Positions 25,524 to 34,029 of a stretch of 64,000 nt of DNA are shown piece after piece. This DNA comes from Chitinophagaceae bacterium. GTDB taxonomy: Bacteria; Bacteroidota; Bacteroidia; Chitinophagales; Chitinophagaceae. The stretch covers positions 62,001 through 126,000 of the forward strand of contig JADJOC010000009.1 of assembly GCA_016713965.1 (NCBI GenBank), written 5' to 3'. The stretch's first letter is position 1. Every line of letters begins with the position of its first letter. The notes under the pieces were generated by a model, which had not been told where the DNA came from, did not search any database, and worked only from the letters and a program-made list of their open reading frames with translations. Position numbers and translations under genes: made by a program.

Positions 25524-25907
25524 ATGAATTTCAATTTCGTTGCAAGTCACAATTTAGATTTGTGCAGTTTTAAAGACATAGAAAAGTTCGTAGATGACTA
25601 TCCAGACTTTCAGACTGTTGTGTTGAATGATGAAGATGAACTTAAAGTATTGCTTGAGTTAATGGGAATTCCTGATGCAGTTTGCATTAATGTAAATAGT
25701 CCTGAATTCTCTAAATATTGGGATTTATCGGCTTATCAACTTCCCGAATTGAGTGACGAACAATTTGATCAATTTTATGAGAATTGGATTCAAAAATCAA
25801 GTAGAGACAATAATATGGATGAATATGGCAGTCTAATTTTCTTACAACAACTTAGTTCAAAATGGAATAAATTAAATTACCGGTTGATTGTGAAAGAAAA
25901 TGACTAG
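25524..25907 (+). CDS. Acidic protein of unknown function
   Basis: 127 residues, strongly acidic with many aromatic residues (SPEFSKYWDLSAYQLPELSDEQFDQFYENW). No domain recognised. Start MNFNFVASHNLDL at 25524. It precedes the zinc-ribbon gene by 46 bases. Confidence 0.65.
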   Translation: MNFNFVASHNLDLCSFKDIEKFVDDYPDFQTVVLNDEDELKVLLELMGIPDAVCINVNSPEFSKYWDLSAYQLPELSDEQFDQFYENWIQKSSRDNNMDEYGSLIFLQQLSSKWNKLNYRLIVKEND

Positions 25908-25953
25908 CTGCTAATGAAAAAATTATTAATACACAAATTAGAGAACTAAAAAA

Positions 25954-26261
25954 ATGAAATTACTTTGGTGTTGGAGATGTAAAATGGAAGTTCCTATGCT
26001 TAACGAAGAGGAATATGCAAAGGCCTATGAATTGTACGGTCAGGGAGTGAAAAATATTCATGAAAATAGCAGCCGTTTAGTTCGCTTCAAACCCCTTTTA
26101 GATTATTACAAAAAGTTACAGGATGGGATGAAACAGAGCCAAATGCTATCATGCATCACCGAATTGCACAATATGGACCACCTTGTGATAACTGTAGCAA
26201 ACCATACAGAACACCCATGGCAACTTTTTGTGCCGCTTGTGGCAATAAAAGAAAGCTGTAA
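25954..26261 (+). pseudogene. Small double zinc-ribbon protein, one-base frameshift
   Basis: Starts MKLLWCWRCKMEVPML with a CxxC knuckle. The annotated frame drifts after KKLQ near 26119, where one missing base restores GWDETEPNAIMHHRIAQYG and two more knuckles, CDNCSKPYR and CAACGNKRK, ending at 26261 after about 103 residues. The restored end is much more convincing than the read frame, which runs on to 26301. Function unknown; zinc binding inferred from cysteines. Confidence 0.75.
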
Positions 26262-26432
26262 TGTTCTGCCCTGGTTAGTCTTTCACCAACCAATCGCTTA
26301 GGATATAAAGGTAGCACCAGCAAAATATTATCGAATAATATTATACGTCGTAAAATTTTAAAAAAGAATAAGACATTTACTTAACAATAAGTAACATTCG
26401 TATATTTGAACCCAGACCCGAAAACTAGCTAT

Positions 26433-27068
26433 ATGAATTATGACCGGTGCCCTAATTGCAATAAATCCCTGAATGGTTTTTTAAGTGCAAATTTATTACT
26501 TCAATCAAAAGTTGATTTTATTAATAAGCACCTTAACGAAAACAAAGATGCATACTGCACCAGTTGTTCCAAACCTTTGCTGAATAAAATTGCACAACAT
26601 TTTAATAAATAAAAAAGTGAAATTGAAAAACGCTTACAACAAATTATACATTACATTCCTGTAATTACAAGCCCTGCGCCGGTAAAATGGGATTATGAAG
26701 TAATTGGTATGGTAACAGCACAAACTACATCAGGTACAGGATTTTTAACTGAACTATCCCGCAGCTTTAATGATTTTTTTGGTTCAGGCTCTAATACAAC
26801 CAACCAAAAAATTGGAAGGGCAACAAATTTATGCAAAGCAGATTTAAGGGTGCAATGTGTAAGGCAAGGTGGAAATGCAGTTATTTCAACAGATATTGAC
26901 TTTAATGAGATTGGCTCAGGCAGTACAAATATGCTAATGGTATGTATGGCGGGTACAGCAATACGGGTAACAGATATGACAAACTTTAGTATCAAAAGCA
27001 GGGATACAATTGTAGAAATTATTGAGCTAACTGAAAAGCTTGAGGCGATTGCGGAGATGCCGAAATAG
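26433..27068 (+). pseudogene. Zinc-ribbon plus YbjQ/UPF0145 domain protein with in-frame stop
   Basis: The first part (MNYDRCPNCNKSLNGF ... CTSCSKPLL) is a zinc ribbon and ends at a TAA at 26610. The same frame continues without another stop into a YbjQ/UPF0145 domain (GTGFLTELSRSFNDFFGSGS, NAVISTDIDFNEIGS) to 27068. This suggests one gene of about 211 codons interrupted by a single nonsense change, or two closely coupled genes where the second starts at 26709. A TATATTTG -7 element lies at 26401-26408. Confidence 0.7.
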
Positions 27069-27177
27069 GAATTTTAACATATAGGGTAAATAGAGAGATA
27101 TGTATGTAATTTCTAGGCAATTTGTATTCCTATAACTCCCTAGAATTAATAATATTTTCTTACATCAAACTCCGAAT

Positions 27178-28938
27178 ATGAAAGAAAAAAATAAGGTGCC
27201 TGTATCGATACATTTATTGAATACAAATCTTTTTGAGGGTACATCTTTTAATGATACAATTAGAGAACTAATAGAACGAGTTAATAAAGAAGATGAATTT
27301 CTAACTGAAGCAAAATTCTCACGTGATGAATTCGGCAATTTTTCTGTTAGGCTTTTTTACTCACATTTAGTATACCCACCTAAATGGAGAGGTTTCTTTG
27401 ACCCCATACTAAATAGAAACTCCGCTTTACGAAAAGCAGAAAATGTTAGCTATTCTTTTGTATGCTTTGTAGGTTTAGATGAAAATATTTTTGCTATCAC
27501 TGGAGGTTTTGGAGCACAAAAGGTTAGTCACATGATGATTCCAGATTTTGGCTTAGAAATTCTGGTGAGGCTTTTTGACAAAAATAGCAAAGTAGTTAAA
27601 AATATACAAGACCGTGGTTTAACTGGTAATATTCTTGGACAAACTAAGTTTTATAGAGGTGATCAACGCTTTTCCGATGAAAATCAATTTGGGAAAATCT
27701 TTAAACAAGTTCAAGCTGAATTAAACAAGGAACTGTTAAAAGAAACTTTTGGATTCACTGAAGGTCAATTAAAACGAAGTAAATCCGCTTGTATGGCAAA
27801 AGACTCATTTCAGATTAATAAATCGGTTGATTTCGATACTATGCTTACTTTAATTTCAAAGTTAGCTGCAATAATGAATAAAAAACCAAAATTTTCTCTT
27901 AATAAGGTTGAACATCTTTCCAAAAGGAAAATGCAAAATCTCCAACTTATTGAAAAACTTGATAGTTGGGCGATAAATATTTTATATAATGACTGCGTGA
28001 AAGGAGACGATCCAGATGTTGACTTTTGCCATTTTAAATTTGATACTTTTCTTAACGCAGATTTAATTCAAATTCTAATTGAAAAAGGTAATCCAATTGA
28101 AGTTCCGAGACACTCTACCTTTGGCGATATTGTACGACTATTAAAAAAAAATGGAGATTACATTGACGATGATGAACTTTTATTTAAAGCAAGTGTACTC
28201 GATAGAATAATTGTTTCCTATGATAATGATGGCCAAAAGTTAACAAGTGATAGTATTTTTGAACATGTGCATGGTGAATTCACCTATGAGAACAAGACTT
28301 ATTTTCTAATGGATAAAGAATGGTACACCATAAGACCTTCTTTCATTAAAGACCTAAATGAAGAGTGTTCTGAGGTTTTAAAATATGCTTGGGATAATTC
28401 AACTCTAACTGAATTATTCAATATCAAAGAACGGGAGTCAACATATAATCAAAAGTATCTTAACAAAGCAAATTACTATGTATTTGATACAATAACTCCA
28501 TATAACATAGAGCCATGCGACATAATGAAGTATGATGACACGAGCATCCAGTTAATTCATGTAAAGAAAGGATTTGATAATTCAATAAGAGATTTAACAT
28601 CACAAATAGCTATTTCAGCAAAGCTTATTCAGCAGGATTTAAGAAGTGGTTTTGAATATATTGAACGTGTTCAAAAACTTACACAAAAGAGCAAAAGAGG
28701 AGAATTGAGCAAACAAAAATTTCCACAACATGGACTTCCTTTCATATTCAAAGGAAAACCCCCTCAACAAATAACATTTTGTCTTGCTTTTGTTGATAAA
28801 AGTACAAGAAATCGAAACTTAAAAGATCATATAAATCTGTTCAACTCAAATATTGCAAAATTCTCATTACTTGAACTGAGAAATACTCTTCTCCTAATGG
28901 GTTTTAGCTTTAAGATAATACAAATAAAAAAAGAGTAA
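27178..28938 (+). CDS. TIGR04141/DUF6119-like sporadically distributed protein
   Basis: 586 residues, intact, starting MKEKNKVPVSIHLLN. From memory the sequence fits the TIGR04141/DUF6119 family of large, patchily distributed proteins of unknown role, some found near restriction or defence genes. Visible: FVCFVGLDENIFAITGGFGAQ near residue 95, and a late segment FDTITPYNIEPCDIMKY ... IQLIHVKKG (about 465-490), which resembles the E/D...D...xKxG strand order of PD-(D/E)XK nucleases; that reading is speculative. No partner gene is directly adjacent on the 3' side; the next gene is 220 bases away after a repeat. Confidence 0.7.
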   Translation: MKEKNKVPVSIHLLNTNLFEGTSFNDTIRELIERVNKEDEFLTEAKFSRDEFGNFSVRLFYSHLVYPPKWRGFFDPILNRNSALRKAENVSYSFVCFVGLDENIFAITGGFGAQKVSHMMIPDFGLEILVRLFDKNSKVVKNIQDRGLTGNILGQTKFYRGDQRFSDENQFGKIFKQVQAELNKELLKETFGFTEGQLKRSKSACMAKDSFQINKSVDFDTMLTLISKLAAIMNKKPKFSLNKVEHLSKRKMQNLQLIEKLDSWAINILYNDCVKGDDPDVDFCHFKFDTFLNADLIQILIEKGNPIEVPRHSTFGDIVRLLKKNGDYIDDDELLFKASVLDRIIVSYDNDGQKLTSDSIFEHVHGEFTYENKTYFLMDKEWYTIRPSFIKDLNEECSEVLKYAWDNSTLTELFNIKERESTYNQKYLNKANYYVFDTITPYNIEPCDIMKYDDTSIQLIHVKKGFDNSIRDLTSQIAISAKLIQQDLRSGFEYIERVQKLTQKSKRGELSKQKFPQHGLPFIFKGKPPQQITFCLAFVDKSTRNRNLKDHINLFNSNIAKFSLLELRNTLLLMGFSFKIIQIKKE

Positions 28939-29030
28939 CATTTACACAAACCATATGACTTTTCTACCCACACTACAGTTTAGCTATGAAAACCCCAATA
29001 TTGAAACTCTTTAAACATAAAACGGTATTA

Positions 29031-29098
29031 AGCAGGTATAATACATTCATCTCAAAAAATTATAAATTTATAAAGTGAGTTTAACTAATTTTATAAAT
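29031..29098. repeat. Partial third copy of the long repeat core
   Basis: Shares AGCAGGTATAATA, AAATTTATAAAGTG and TAACTAATTTTATAAA with the long repeats at 24140 and 25095, with more differences. It lies between the TIGR04141-like gene and the next unknown gene. Confidence 0.6.
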
Positions 29099-29158
29099 AC
29101 CGTACCTACAATAATACCTGTTAGTTAACGGGAATTAAAATAGACAAAATTTACTATT

Positions 29159-30052
29159 ATGAACTTTATAGAATTTCACGAAAAGATAACACAAAATTTA
29201 CCAAATTTAGTTCTCAAAACAAATTACATAAGTGGAAATACAAACTTCCAATACGATGCTATCGAATTAATAAAACTCAGACAAACAATAAATTTTGTTG
29301 AGGACATCCCTTATATTCAGAAAGAAATTTTAGAATTAAAAAAATCATGGCTCTTTCAGTCAATGTCTGACAACCAAAAAATTAATTCCTCCCAAAATAT
29401 TGAAGTAGATAACCTTGTCAAGTTAATAGTAATAAAACTTGGAACTTTTAAAGAAATAGCTGAAACATCGAAATTATTTGGCAGTAACGAATCAATTCTT
29501 ATAAGAATACCAGAAATTCAATCATTTGATAATTTGGCAAAGTATGCTTCCGATTTTAAGAAGGCAATTGAGCTACCAATATTAGATGATAGTATTAAAG
29601 GAGAAGTAAATATCTTAAGTGCGGATGAAGGCTCTATTATTTTTTATATATCTGTTGGAACGATTGCAGCAGTAAAATTAGTTGCAGGGATTTGCTGGGC
29701 CGCAGGTGTTATTAAAAAGAAAAATGCAGAGGCAAAAATTTTTGAACAGCATGCAAAAACTTTAGAGTTAAAAAATGATGCACTTACTACTTTTGTTGAA
29801 GCTCAGAAAGTACAATTGAAAAATATTCTAGATTCAGAAGCCAATGCTATAGCCAATAAAATGTATAATCATAATGAACCTGAGACAATTGAGAGATTAA
29901 AATTATCAATTTCTACGGTTGCTGAACTTATTGATAGAGGAGTACAAATATTGCCTATAAGTAAAGACGAAGAAATACAGAAAAGTTTTCCTGATTATAA
30001 TAAAATGAGTTTGATTGAATCTAGTATCAAGCAAATTACTTCAGAAAATTAA
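29159..30052 (+). CDS. Single-pass membrane protein of unknown function
   Basis: 297 residues. A hydrophobic stretch at about residues 158-184 (SIIFYISVGTIAAVKLVAGICWAAG) is the only membrane segment; it is followed by a Lys/Glu/Gln-rich helix (KNAEAKIFEQHAKTLELKNDAL) that is probably coiled coil. The N-terminal half is soluble and has no recognised domain. It might work with the TIGR04141-like gene upstream, since both are same-strand and share the island, but nothing proves that. Confidence 0.65.
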   Translation: MNFIEFHEKITQNLPNLVLKTNYISGNTNFQYDAIELIKLRQTINFVEDIPYIQKEILELKKSWLFQSMSDNQKINSSQNIEVDNLVKLIVIKLGTFKEIAETSKLFGSNESILIRIPEIQSFDNLAKYASDFKKAIELPILDDSIKGEVNILSADEGSIIFYISVGTIAAVKLVAGICWAAGVIKKKNAEAKIFEQHAKTLELKNDALTTFVEAQKVQLKNILDSEANAIANKMYNHNEPETIERLKLSISTVAELIDRGVQILPISKDEEIQKSFPDYNKMSLIESSIKQITSEN

Positions 30053-30200
30053 CTACATTAATATTGGTATTCTCTAATTTAGCGCAACCATGCAGCTTAG
30101 CTCATGCATAACGTACTTGTTACCAAATAAAATATTCATAAATTAAATACAACCCATTCTATAAATTACAAAAAAAGGCGCCAACCACGCAGCTTTATCC

Positions 30201-30584
30201 TCACCTCCCCAACTCCCCTCTCAACCTCGCAATCTCCTCATCTTTTTCCTTTATCGTCCTTTCCAATATTTCCACAATTTTATCAACAAGATTAAATGTT
30301 GGCTGATAACTAATCACGGCAGCTTGATCGTGATTATGAATCGTATTAGCCACAATACTTATTGCCGCTTCCTCATCAAAGTTTTCTATCGCCTGCACAG
30401 GCACTTTCAAAGCCTTTGCCACTTCTTCTAAAATCGCAGGTTCAATCTCTTCTTTCGCCTCTAGCCGGGAGATTTTAATTTGTGTCCAGTCATCGCCCAT
30501 ATCAGCAGCTAAAGCATCCTGTTTTATCCCCAGCATTTGCCTGAACCGGGTTATATTTTTTCCCTGATGAATTTTCTTTTCCAT
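30201..30584 (-). CDS. XRE-type helix-turn-helix regulator
   Basis: 127 residues. Residues 9-63 form an XRE/Cro HTH (ITRFRQMLGIKQDALAADMG ... ISRLEAKEEI). The C-terminal 35 residues (LVDKIVEILERTIKEKDEEIARLRGELG) are a coiled coil, probably for dimerisation. This arrangement is common in Bacteroidota accessory regions. Its target is unknown; it faces the toxin-antitoxin pair. Confidence 0.88.
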   Translation of the reverse strand: MEKKIHQGKNITRFRQMLGIKQDALAADMGDDWTQIKISRLEAKEEIEPAILEEVAKALKVPVQAIENFDEEAAISIVANTIHNHDQAAVISYQPTFNLVDKIVEILERTIKEKDEEIARLRGELGR

Positions 30585-30677
30585 AGTAGTTTTAATATAA
30601 AATCCGGGCTAAGGTAACTATTTTCGTATTATTATTTATGAATTAAATTCCTGATCTCTTACAGCTAAAATATCATC

Positions 30678-30704
30678 GCAACGTCCCGTAACCGGGGACG
30701 TTGC
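30678..30704. repeat. GCAACGT hairpin repeat
   Basis: GCAACGTCC and GGACGTTGC arms around a short loop; followed by more dispersed-repeat sequence to about 30790 with GACGAGACAAGGTTCGTGAG. Related units are at 22518, 31444 and 50779. Confidence 0.75.
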
Positions 30705-30801
30705 CCGGAATGAGGACGAGACAAGGTTCGTGAGACATGAACCTGGGCGAGTAAGTACAAAATATGGCCTAAGCTATAAGCCCTGCATGAAACAACCGCC
30801 A

Positions 30802-30833
30802 TTTGGAAACAATACCAATAATTGGTATTTTTG
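30802..30833 (+). promoter_or_regulatory. Strong Bacteroidota promoter for the toxin-antitoxin operon
   Basis: TTTG at 30802-30805 and TATTTTTG at 30826-30833 are 20 bases apart, an excellent match to the consensus TTTG-N19/20-TAnnTTTG. It is 19 bases before the antitoxin ATG. The spacer contains ACCAATAATTGGT, a perfect palindrome (about 30813-30825) that may be the antitoxin operator. Confidence 0.8.
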
Positions 30834-30852
30834 AAAATAAAATAAACCGCAA

Positions 30853-31099
30853 ATGGCAAAAAATACTTCAATCCTTTTAGGCGACTATTTTGATCAATTT
30901 ATCAGCCAGCAAATTGAAACAGGAAAATTTTCATCTGTAAGTGAAGTGGTAAGGGCAGCATTACGGCTTTTTGAGCAGGAAGAAAGCAAAAAAGGCGAAC
31001 TGATCAAAGAACTAAAAAAAAGGGGAAAAGTCTGGCTTTGTGCAAAACTTCGACCGTAAGAAATTTGTGAAAGGCCTTCATCAGAAATACGCAAACTGA
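30853..31099 (+). pseudogene. ParD-family antitoxin, one-base frameshift
   Basis: The N-terminal part MAKNTSILLGDYFDQFISQQIETGKFSSVSEVVRAALRL is a ribbon-helix-helix ParD-type DNA-binding domain. The read frame stops at 31059; removing one A from the run near 31018 gives GEKSGFVQNFDRKKFVKGLHQKYAN and a TGA at 31097-31099, which overlaps the toxin ATG. That coupling supports the reconstruction (81 residues). The antitoxin should bind the toxin and repress its own promoter. Confidence 0.85.
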
Positions 31100-31397
31100 T
31101 GGGTTATAAAATCAGCGTTAAAGCAGCAGATGATATTAAAAATATCTGGCTCTATACTTTTGAGAATTGGTCGGTAGAACAAGCAGACAGGTACATCAAC
31201 CTGATTTTAGATGAAATTGAATATTTAGCTGAGCACCCTATGGCCGGAAAAGACTTTAGCTACATTAGAAAAGATTACAGGTGTTCTAAAGTGAAATCCC
31301 ATATTGTATTTTACAGAAAAAATAAAACCAAAACGAGATAGAGGTCATCAGGATTTTACACCAACGTATGGATATTGAGACCCGGTTAAATGACTAA
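31099..31397 (+). pseudogene. ParE/RelE-family toxin, one-base frameshift
   Basis: MGYKISVKAADDIKNIWLYTFENWS and the later HPMAGKDFSYIRKDYRCSKVKSHIVFYR are a ParE/RelE fold. The frame stops at 31341; one added A in the ACCAAAACG run near 31335 gives EIEVIRILHQRMDIETRL and a stop at 31397, the family's usual C-terminus (about 99 residues). ParE toxins typically attack DNA gyrase. The lesion is in an A-run and may be a read error, so the toxin may really be intact. Confidence 0.85.
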
Positions 31398-31443
31398 AAT
31401 CGGTCCTGGTGTTTCATCGGAAAAGGCAAAGAATTCTTTCCTG

Positions 31444-31472
31444 GCAACGTTTTTCCCTAAAAGGGATGTTGC
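31444..31472. repeat. GCAACGT hairpin repeat
   Basis: GCAACGTTTTTCCC and GGGATGTTGC arms; same family as 22518-22544 and 30678-30704. Confidence 0.6.
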
Positions 31473-31596
31473 AGTAAAGTAAAGAATATCAAATTTTATC
31501 AAAACTTCTTTTAGAATTAACGCAACGCCCCATAACCGTTACCCGGAATACAGCAATTATTTATTAACTTGTAATTATAACAATAAAAAACTAGCG

Positions 31597-31833
31597 ATGA
31601 GCGAAAAATTATTTACAGGAAAATTTGGTTCATGTTGCAATGATCTTAAAGATGCAATGGATCCGGGCATAGTTCCGAATTCCTTTTTCAGGGTTGAAGA
31701 AAATGGGGTATTATATCAAACAATTGGTTATATAGACACAGAGGATGGCCCGGGATTTTTTGATCAGGCAGTGATTTTTTGTCCTTTTTGCGGAAAGCAA
31801 TTACAGGATAAAGATGAAATAAATTCTAAATAA
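31597..31833 (+). CDS. Small protein with C-terminal zinc knuckle
   Basis: 78 residues. It contains GSCCNDLKDAM near the start and FCPFCGKQLQDKDE near the end, so a zinc site formed from both cysteine pairs is possible. Compact and credible, with ATG at 31597. Family not recognised. Confidence 0.7.
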   Translation: MSEKLFTGKFGSCCNDLKDAMDPGIVPNSFFRVEENGVLYQTIGYIDTEDGPGFFDQAVIFCPFCGKQLQDKDEINSK

Positions 31834-31857
31834 ATTTGCAGTATTCTTTCCTGGCCT

Positions 31858-32092
31858 CGTACCGGAGACATTGATTGAAAGGATGTGTTCCGGCCGGTGA
31901 GGACACCAGCCGGGGAAGAAAAATGTCTACCCGAAGCATTGCTCAGAACAAAAACCAATCCCGTGCAAATCCGCTCAATCCGCTTCATCCGTGTTCCTAT
32001 CCTCCGCTTTTATAAAAGTTCCACATAGGTATGCCGATGCAGTGAGTGACACAACGATGATGCCACAGGGAACCAATGCCGGTAACAAAAAA
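31858..32092. repeat. Dispersed repeats (GGTGAGGACACC and GGCATCATCGTTG types)
   Basis: The GCCGGTGAGGACACCAGCCGGGG segment near 31893 matches units at 35261-35284 and 51812-51830. The stretch 31990-32092 is a diverged composite repeat on the opposite strand (GTGAGTGACACAACGATGATGCC ... GCCGGTAACAAAA). Confidence 0.6.
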
Positions 32093-32096
32093 AAAA

Positions 32097-32665
32097 TTAT
32101 TTGTCTTCCCCCCTCACCTCTATCAAATGCGCTGCTTCCAACAGTTTGGTAAGGTGAAAATAAATAGCCAGCAAATCCATTTCCACCGGTTCGGTATTTT
32201 TGGTCAACGCATAAGTTAAAATTTCCTGCAAATCCTGCAGCCATATATGCAAAGGCTGGTAAGAAAAAATTTAGTAAACGCCCGGTAAGGGTCCACATAC
32301 TCTTTTATAGATAACGCTTTGGGGAAATAATCCCACTAACCGCAGGTATCATGCCGACTGCAATACCATTTTTTATTAAAGAGATCTTCTTTGGGTATGG
32401 CGTAATGCTTTTTCGTTTTGCCTTTGCGGATCACATCAGCAGCACGGATGAGCGACTCAAGCATTTTATATTCAAACAGTAAATTGCCAGGGGCATTTTT
32501 GTAAAAGATTTTATTGGAGCAAACATGGAGCAACATTCCTTTAACCAGTTTACGGTAATGGGCAATATCGCCATGGTCAAAAAAAGCTGCAATAACCTGG
32601 TAAGGGTCGGTGATAACTTCCTTATACCAGTAAAAAGTGGCCAGGCTGTCGTGTGGTTTTATCAT
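32097..32665 (-). pseudogene. Unknown protein, interrupted by a stop and a frameshift
   Basis: From ATG at 32665 the frame reads MIKPHDSLATFYWYKEVITD to CSRHDTCG and a TAG at about 32336. The same frame continues with WDYFPKALSIKEYVDPYRAF, then after one frameshift near 32265 with QPLHIWLQDLQEIL and EPVEMDLLAIYFHLTKLLEAAHLIEV to a stop at 32097. Reconstructed length is about 188 residues. Family not recognised. Two separate lesions make real decay more likely than in most other broken genes here. Confidence 0.6.
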
Positions 32666-33223
32666 AGGTGAGTTTTTAATGATATTAGGTGTTGTATTAA
32701 TTAATTCAAGCTACTAGTTGCTTTTTATTACCTTATAGTTACTAATTATGATTGTTCTTTTTTGCTTGCCCAAAAAAGAACCAAAAAAAGGCATCCGAAA
32801 ACGATTACATCCCGTTTTCGGAATTGTTCCCTGATGTAGCTGTAGTACTACTGTAGCTTCAGCTTTTTTATCATTATTGTGCAAATTATAATTAGCAGCC
32901 TGAGTTAATTATTCAAAATAGCAGCTTCTTTGATGCATATAATATTTCCAAAATGATTATTTTAATCGGCCGGATGAATATTTTATTCACAGGATAATTA
33001 AATAATTAAACAGTGGCTATAATAGAACAGTGCCGTATCTATAAAGCGATTTATTCCAGGCAGCGTCTCCTGAAAGGATTGTAGAAATTCAAATAAACTT
33101 TTTGCTATATTTGAACATTGGGAATCCTTATCTGCTTCGGTGCTAAAAAGCCCCACCTGCATAAAGCCCCGAGAGGTTAGCGGTAATTTTTAAACCATCA
33201 CCCAATAATTTACAAGCGTATTT
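32666..33223. other. Gene-free stretch with hairpin and possible promoter
   Basis: No gene is supported. It holds the TTTTTTGCTTGCCCAAAAAA sequence often seen between genes in Bacteroidota, a hairpin with CCGAAAACG (32795-32803) and CGTTTTCGG (32813-32821), and a TATATTTG -7 element at 33106-33113 that could drive the beta-lactamase gene. Confidence 0.5.
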
Positions 33224-33961
33224 ATGCGGACAATTATTTTGACAATAGTGTTTATTTTTTCCCTGGCTAATATTTTCGGACAAGTAATAAATCCGAAACT
33301 TACAATCTCACATTTAACAGGAGATTTTTATATTTATACAACTTACAATACCTACGAAGGCAATCAAATACCTGCAAATGGGATGTATCTTGTCACTAAT
33401 AATGGTGTTGTTATGTTTGATACTCCTTGGGACACAACACAATTTCAACCATTGCTTGACAGCATACAATTAAAGCATAATAAAACTGTGGTAATGTGTT
33501 TTGCAACCCATTGGCATAGCGACAGAACAGAAGGACTTGAATATTACAAGCAACAGGGAATTAAAACCTATACTACTGTGCTTACCGATGAATTAAGTAA
33601 AAAAAATAATAAGAAAAGGGCTGAAATTTTAATGACAAAGGATACTGTCTTTAATGTTGGACAATATTTTTTTGAAACTTATTATCCAGGGCAAGGGCAT
33701 ACTACAGACAATATTGTAATATGGTTTAAGAAGGAAAAAATTCTCTACGGTGGGTGTTTAATAAAAGGTGTTGATAACGATGATTTGGGTTATTTAGGAG
33801 ATGCAAATGTAACAGCATATGCATCTACCCTAAAAAAAGTTCAGAAAAAATACAGAAACCCAAAGTTTATAATCATATCACATAGCGATTGGAATAACAT
33901 CAATTCATTGAAGCATTCTTTAATGATGGCAAAAGAACTTAAAAAGAAAAACTCCCGCTAA
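33224..33961 (+). CDS. Subclass B1 metallo-beta-lactamase
   Basis: 245 residues with a signal peptide (residues 1-19). All six zinc ligands of subclass B1 are present in order: H96 and H98 and D100 in ATHWHSDRTEGL, H159 in GQGHTTDN, C178 in YGGCLIKG and H220 in IISHSDWNN. The His-His-His and Asp-Cys-His sites together define B1 rather than B2 or B3. It should hydrolyse beta-lactams, possibly carbapenems, in the periplasm. It sits alone between repeats in an accessory block, so horizontal gain is plausible. The exact named type cannot be assigned by eye. Confidence 0.9.
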   Translation: MRTIILTIVFIFSLANIFGQVINPKLTISHLTGDFYIYTTYNTYEGNQIPANGMYLVTNNGVVMFDTPWDTTQFQPLLDSIQLKHNKTVVMCFATHWHSDRTEGLEYYKQQGIKTYTTVLTDELSKKNNKKRAEILMTKDTVFNVGQYFFETYYPGQGHTTDNIVIWFKKEKILYGGCLIKGVDNDDLGYLGDANVTAYASTLKKVQKKYRNPKFIIISHSDWNNINSLKHSLMMAKELKKKNSR

Positions 33962-34029
33962 CAACGGGATTTTGCGTCAGCGGGGCGTTTACCGGGCCGT
34001 TGGTGGCAATTAATAACAAAAAACGAAGT

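Noticed and set aside
33962..34029. attC-like site after the metallo-beta-lactamase (GCTAACAACGGG to GTTGGTGGC)
   Set aside because: Left box is only partly right and no matching right box was found.
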